A DNA stretch of 64,000 nucleotides from the NCBI GenBank assembly GCA_903813345.2, contig CAIIXF020000011.1, forward strand, positions 25,722,166 through 25,786,165, written 5' to 3'. Within the stretch, counting starts at the first letter, position 1. The number at the start of each line of letters is the position of its first letter. Below, piece by piece: positions 58,987 through 64,000 of the stretch. The position numbers were made by a program, and so were the translations under genes. This DNA is from Owenia fusiformis (taxonomy: Eukaryota > Annelida > Polychaeta > Sabellida > Oweniidae). The notes under the pieces were generated by a model. The model worked only from the letters and a program-made list of their open reading frames with translations, was not told the origin of the DNA and made no database searches.

Positions 58987-61900
58987 ATTCAATATGATTT
59001 GGATTGTGTTACTTGCGGTGATACCTATGGCATGGGGTCAAAGGTATATATTAAGTTTTTTTTAGATCGAGGGAACCGTATCTAGCATTATCCCTCTTTT
59101 AAATAAACGTTTTGATATCGAAGGTGCCGTATCTAGCATTTATATACCCAATATGTAACACTAATCCTGATTGGTCAATACCTAGTCACGTGTTCCGAAA
59201 TAGATTTACTATTTCCATCGGAAAGTTATATTCCCTCAAATGTGACGTCAGCGGGAATATACATTTGAACTATTGCCCGCTGACGTCACGATTGCAACTT
59301 CTATTACCCTTGGAAACGTCTGCGCATCATCACTGCGCAGACGAAAAACAGAAAAATGGATGATGAGCACAAACACAAATCAACTCCGTTCACCATGACA
59401 GACGTGCGTGAACGATACAGTATAAGCAACGTGTATAAAGTTCCCTAAGCTCAATACGTCTGTGTAATTTCAAGTGTTATGATAATCTATTCCGCATGTT
59501 AAACGCGATTGAATTTGTCAAGTGAGAGTCTCAGTCGCAAAAATTTCTGTTGAGCATCTGATGACGTCACAGCTTATAATGCTAACAATGAACCCGGGAA
59601 GGGGGCTTTCTAAGCCTTTTTGGCCTTCGCAGAGGAAACGGGACAAGAGTCAGCATAGGGTATATAATAAAACAAATAGTGACTGCCTAATTTCGAGCAA
59701 TAGTGTAAATGATTTCCCCTTGGGAATATCCTCTACAATGTACTATTCCCTCAGCCTGCGGCTTCGGGAATAGTTCATTGTAGAGGATATTCCCTCGGGG
59801 AAATAATTTACACTATTGCCCTCAATGGCAGTCACTATTTGTATATTATTACCACCTTGCCGGGCCTGTTCTAGGGGTAATAGTACTAGTTTAGAAGGCA
59901 TTTATTTAGGCTAAGGAATAAAGAACCATGTATCATTCTATATTGGAAATATAAAAGCATGAGTGTATGTAATAATGCACGAAGGCGAAGCCTTCAGAAT
60001 GGGTTGGTACATCCACAAATATTTCCAATATAGAACTGGAATGATAGTTATGATACATGATTCTTTATTACAAAATTGTTGTCTTTGAAGAAATCAATTT
60101 TTATATCTTTTTGGACAAGTTTATTATCTATAAATACTGAATAGGGGTGTAATGTTACAATTGATATCCGTTTGAAAAATATTGAGAAGGTTTTGTTTGT
60201 CAGAATATTAATTTGATGTAATGTAAAACAATATGAAAACTTAGTTGGAAAATCATTGCATTGACTAAAATGAACACAAAGATGATATGCTGTCACCCCT
60301 TTTTAAAGAATAGTACTGCTCAGTCCGTGCAGTCCGAAAAATACTGGGCTCGGCCTCGCTCAGTATTTATTTCTCGAATAGGTATTCTGCCATATCCAGC
60401 TTCTGATCATCCAATATTTGGATAATATTGCCCTTCGAAATGACGTTATTGTACTACTATACTATCCCTCTTTTTAATAAACGTTTTTATATCGAAGGTG
60501 TCGTATTTAGCATTGTCCTTCTTTTTAACATATTAGGCTCTCGCGCCACTGATTTTTTATCAATAATTTAGATCTTTGTTACATGCATTCTAACCCGTAT
60601 TTCAATTGTTTGGTCTATGTGTAAATAAACGACTGTAGTTATAATGCAATAAATGCAAACAATGTGTAAATGCGTCTCGTTTGTTTCAGCTGCCAGTGCA
60701 GTATCTTCCAAGTTCGAAGCAGAGATGCCAACGGTATCCCTGTCGATAAATCGTCCGAACTATGGAGACTTACTGAGACTCCTGCTGGCGGATGTGCCGC
60801 GGCAGAAGTTATCAATTGCGAAAATAATTGCATTCAAACCTTCCGAAACTGGAAGGCCAACAACACAATGTATTCTATCGCCCCTGGTGTAAGTTTAGAG
60901 CTTCTTGCGTATTATCAAATGATTTGTATCTCATACTCCCTTTATATTCTAACATATTATTTTTACGACCTCAATCATGACTTATGAATGATCAGAATTC
61001 ACAAGCGGCAAATTGGCAGGATGATACATATTTTCGGTCGACCGCAATTCAAAAATTGAGGGACTTGTGACATTTATATACACATAATACTAATAGTATT
61101 CGATAGCAGCCTAGCCATGATATAAAAATGCTAAATATAGTCTATATATACCCAGACCTTGGTGACTCTGAAAGATGAATAGGTATCGCTCTTCTTAAAA
61201 TGAAATATTTGTCTGATATTTTACATAAACCCTACCCCGATCCTGAATCAAAAATAATCATCGTATAGTTCTTATTCACAGACAAATGGACGCGACTATT
61301 GCTCATATTTCTGTATATCCCTGACCCTGAATCAAAATAAAAAATAATCATCGAAGTTCTTATTCACAGACAAATGGACGTGACTATGACTCATATTTCT
61401 GTATGTCCCCGACCCTGAATCAAATGAATCATTATAGTTCTTATTCGTCACAGACAAATGGACTTGACTATGGCTCATATTTCTATATGTCCCCGACCCT
61501 GAATCAAAATAAAAAATAATCATCGTATAGTTCTTATTCACAGACAGATGGGCCTGACTATGGCTCATATTTTTGTATGTCCCCAACCCTGAATCAAATA
61601 ATCATTATTTAGTTCTTACTCACAGACAAATGGACGTGACTATGGCTCATATTTCTGTATGTCCCCGACCCTGAATCAAATGAATCATTATAGTTCTTAT
61701 TCGTCGCAGACAAATGGATGTGACTATGGCTCATATTTCTATATGTCCCCGACCCTGAATCAAAATAAAAAATAATCATCGTATAGTTCTTATTCACAGA
61801 CAAATGGACGTGACTATGGCTCATATTTCTGTATGTCCCCGACCCTGAATCAAATGAATCATTATAGTTCTTATTCGTCGCAGACAAATGGATGTGACTA

Positions 61901-62452
61901 TGGCTCATATTTATATATGTCCCCGACCCTGAATCAAAATAAAAAATAATCATCGTATAGTTCTTATTCACAGACAAATGGACGTGACTATGGCTCATAT
62001 TTCTGTATGTCCCCGACCCTGAATCAAATGAATCATTATAGTTCTTATTCGTCGCAGACAAATGGATGTGACTATGGCTCATATTTCTATATGTCCCCGA
62101 CCCTGAATCAAAATAAAAAATAATCATCGTATAGTTCTTATTCACAGACAAATGGACGTGACTATGGCTCATATTTCTGTATGTCTCCAACCCTGAATCA
62201 AATGAATCATTGTTTAGTTCTTATTCACAGACAAATGGACGTGACTATGGCTCATATTTCTGTATGTCCACCGGATCTGTCGTACCCCCTGGCTACCCGC
62301 TAGAGGCATTGCATCAGATCGTGTCCTGTTATGATTGGATCAGCTCAACTGAAGTGGATAACCGCCAGAACTTGTGTTGCAATGGTGACACTTGGAACTT
62401 CTGGGACTGTCCATATAACGAACCTACAACCGCTGCTCCATTTGACGTTTAA
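58987..62452 (+). CDS. Secreted cysteine-rich protein, three coding exons
   Basis: Coding exons are 58994-59043 (preceded by an acceptor-like TTTTTAG at 58986, so a 5' UTR exon probably lies upstream), 60690-60888 and 62231-62452 (stop TAA). Splice signals are CAAAG|GTATAT, TTTGTTTCAG|C, GGT|GTAAGT and TTATTCACAG|A, and the phases agree. The product is 156 residues. MIWIVLLAVIPMAWG is a signal peptide, followed by QSCQCSIFQVR. The mature part has ten cysteines (CQC, GGC, INCENNC, FC, SC, CC, DC), which suggests five disulfides. The end is FDV. I do not recognise the family. An ATTAAA lies about 100 bases past the stop. Intron 2 is occupied by duplicated copies of the last exon's start. Confidence 0.75.
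59661..59850. repeat. Long inverted repeat in intron 1
   Basis: ACAAATAGTGACTGCC (59672 on) faces GGCAGTCACTATTTGT (to 59842). Inside, CAATAGTGTAAATGATTTCC and GGAATATCCTCTACAATG pair with CATTGTAGAGGATATTCC and GGAAATAATTTACACTATTG. The stem is about 80 bases with few mismatches, around a centre TATTCCCTCAGCCTGCGGCT. This may be a foldback MITE. The short open frame 59522-59773 runs into it and is not supported. Confidence 0.8.
59916..60069. repeat. Second inverted repeat in intron 1
   Basis: GAATAAAGAACCATGTATCA TTCTATATTGGAAATAT at 59916-59952 faces ATATTTCCAATATAGAACTG GAATGATAGTTATGATACAT GATTCTTTA at 60019-60069, with a short insertion in the right arm. The loop contains GGCGAAGCC. It is probably a MITE remnant. 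Confidence 0.65.
61234..62230 (+). repeat. Tandem array of duplicated 3' splice sites
   Basis: Eleven copies of TTCTTATTC(A/GTCG)CAG followed by ACAAATGGACGTGACTATGG CTCATATTTCTGTATGTCC precede the true last exon of the secreted-protein gene. The copies' exon-like parts start at 61282, 61370, 61454, 61544, 61626, 61710, 61800, 61884, 61974, 62058 and 62148, and the real exon starts at 62231. Spacing alternates 84 and 90 bases, so the later part is a 174-base dimer array. The 39 exon-like bases equal the first 13 codons of the real exon. After them each copy diverges to CCGACCCTGAATCAAA. In the exon frame the 90-base type reaches TAA soon after (..PTLNQNKK), while the 84-base type stays open into the next copy. 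The long minus-strand open frames here are by-products of the array. Confidence 0.9.
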
Positions 62453-62459
62453 CATGACA

Positions 62460-64000
62460 GATGATGAAAAATTGAAATTTATTATTTGTTAAATTTTGAC
62501 AATGAAATATAAGTATTTGGTATTTGAACTTATTTTCAATTTGAAATTGGAATTAAAAGTGATTTTCGAAGAAAAATATAGCCTTACCGTTGTTGCAACT
62601 CCTAACGTTTTCGCTTTCTGTGATATTCGAAGCTTTTCTCGTTGATTGTATTATCGATTGTTATGAATATATATATGATAGTCCGAAAATCCCATGGGTT
62701 GAAAGGGGTTGCAAGGTTATATATCGAATTTTGTATATGTGTAATGTGGATCAAGATATCAGATTTTATCAAATATCTCTTCATAAATTTTAGCTATTCT
62801 GCAAAATGATTTTAAATTCTTTTTAAAATTCTTCTTTAATTTTTTGAAACTTTTATTCAAAAACTCTTTTAAATCTCTAATATTTTAAAGAGTTTTTTCA
62901 TTTTTTCAAAAGTAGCCGTCACTAGCTAGTACCTTGTACCCGTCATTAATACCTAGCGGTCAACAGTATAAAGAAGCGGCCAACAGTGCCAAGCGGCGGT
63001 CAACAGTACCTATCGTTGACTTTTAATGAACCAATCAGAATTGAGTATTTCAGCGAATGCTTTATTTTGATTTTGTGGAGACACGGCTGCAGTACGGCAT
63101 TTGAAATGATGACGCACGGTCGCCTTAGGTCGACCCTATGGCGGCTGCTACTAAGGCAAACGCAAGGCAGCCATATGGGGGGCCGTCCCGGGGAGACTGT
63201 ACGTTGACGGTACGACGACCGCAAGGCTAGTCTGACCAAAGCCCTACGTCATGACTATTCATTATCATAGTTCTACGTCGATGGTATGTAGTTTTCACGG
63301 CGACCTTATGGTCCGTAAAAACTGCAGGGATACACTGATACTCCGTAAGGTGACCACAGATTCTCTACATCGTTTCTTACGGTTGCCGTAGAGAAAATGT
63401 GACTGGGTCATTTCATTTCGGCTGCAGTACGGCATTTGAAGTCAGTTGGACGGCACATTGCCTTAACCCATCAGCTTTATGACGTGCACTTCCGCGTGGG
63501 ACTATATCTTTACAACGGGAATTTCAAGTTTTTGTCAGTGTAGACATAAAAAGTTGCGGTCCTCTTACTCGCGCAGTTTTTAATATTTTCATTTGAAACT
63601 TGCAGGAACGGTGCTTTGAATCTAGCTCTCTACTCTTTGAAAACGTCATGTAGAATCATAACAGTTGAACTATTTATTTTTTGTCGTGAAAATATTATTT
63701 TTTTAGTTTATTTTTATTTTACAACTTTTTGGGAAAAAATGTAACAAATTTTTATTTCTAGTCATATTTATCCGATATTTTGTCATCATGAAATTCGAGA
63801 TTCCTTTTAATGATGGTGCAAATTTCATAACAATTGATGAATTTTTATTATCAGTGTTATGTTTTCCAAAAACGATGTACCACTGTGCATGTTTCTTTAA
63901 TTGACGGCACATTTGCCTTTAATTGGGCGAACGTACAGTTCCCGACGCAATAAGCTTTATTTGATTTAATACACTCAAAAATAAAGTTTGCTATCAAATC
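62460..64000. other. 3' flank, dispersed repeats, no gene recognised
   Basis: Bases 62940-63060 contain CGGTCAACAGTA words and CCAATCAGAATTGAGTATTT, related (inverted) to the complex at 26380-27530. A direct repeat of CGGCTGCAGTACGGCATTTG A lies at about 63083 and 63420, 336 bases apart, around a GC-rich stretch with CGACC/GGTCG words, which may be a diverged element. From 63500 to the end I see nothing. Confidence 0.45.

Larger units (their letters stand above)
59089..60514. repeat. 52-bp direct repeats in intron 1
   Basis: TATCCCTCTTTTAAATAAAC followed by GTTTTGATATCGAAGGTGCC GTATCTAGCATT lies at 59089-59140. The same words, with a few changes, lie at 60463-60514. They bracket about 1.3 kb of intron 1 that also contains two large hairpins. 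A shorter third copy (CCGTATCTAGCATTATCC) precedes the first. Confidence 0.7.

Noticed and set aside
61332-62190. Minus-strand open frames of 84 and 193 residues with HSHVHLSVNKN-type repeats
   Set aside because: They are the reverse reading of the splice-acceptor array. Frame openness follows from repeat lengths that are multiples of three. No start context or splice logic supports a protein.
1-64000. LTR retrovirus-like or capsid-bearing elements
   Set aside because: I looked for paired long terminal repeats, integrase and capsid-type frames and saw none. The long inverted arms at 25771-29771 enclose no such genes.

Overview
The window is AT-rich, intron-bearing animal DNA with few coding bases and many decayed transposons. 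Several repeat types here (PIF/MITE-like foldbacks, Tc1/mariner relics, CR1/Jockey- and L1/Tx1-type LINE tails, a GAC/GGAC-rich dispersed repeat) together with spliced genes suggest a marine invertebrate. A lophotrochozoan such as a bivalve mollusc is my best guess, but this is inference from style and not proof. No bacterial operons, tRNAs, rRNAs or CRISPR arrays were seen.

Layout. 1-9 kb: degenerate repeats, a 288-bp satellite rich in AAGATGG motifs, and two Tc1/mariner derivatives with the same odd head-to-head build (4524-6078 and 7547-8637). 10.7-12.7 kb: a 5'-truncated L1/Tx1-type LINE. 14.6-15.9 kb: a foldback-like element whose arms are minisatellite arrays. 17-24 kb: small foldback elements, a mariner relic, a 32-bp minisatellite. 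24.8-39.2 kb: two copies of a TA-flanked MITE family (the second split by a Helitron-like insert), a 4-kb element with long terminal inverted repeats and a 6-bp target duplication, another mariner relic, a CR1/Jockey-like LINE tail and a 745-bp repeat. 40-43 kb: a second CR1/Jockey-like LINE tail (minus strand) and an array of CATAGAAATTCTATG palindromes.

Genes. Three spliced genes can be supported. (1) A minus-strand gene at 43.3-51.2 kb with at least eleven coding exons in consistent phase encodes a protein with a GHTHEDID motif of the kind found in DUF7869 proteins. Its conserved acidic residues look like those of an RNase H-fold (DDE-type) nuclease, so it may be transposase-derived. Three foldback elements sit in its introns. 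(2) Two plus-strand exons at 39.8 and 52.5 kb lie on either side of that gene, are phase-compatible, and together read like a CS (p23/HSP20-like) domain. Gene 1 would then sit inside an intron of gene 2. (3) A plus-strand gene at 59.0-62.45 kb encodes a 156-residue secreted cysteine-rich protein in three coding exons.

The most striking observation is in gene 3. Its second intron is filled with eleven tandem copies of the 3' splice site plus the first 39 bases of the last exon, at alternating 84/90-bp spacing (a 174-bp dimer), leading into the real exon at 62231. Each copy is a ready-made splice acceptor that would give a short alternative C-terminus. I did not find an established precedent for this arrangement in what I can recall, and transcript data would settle whether it is used.
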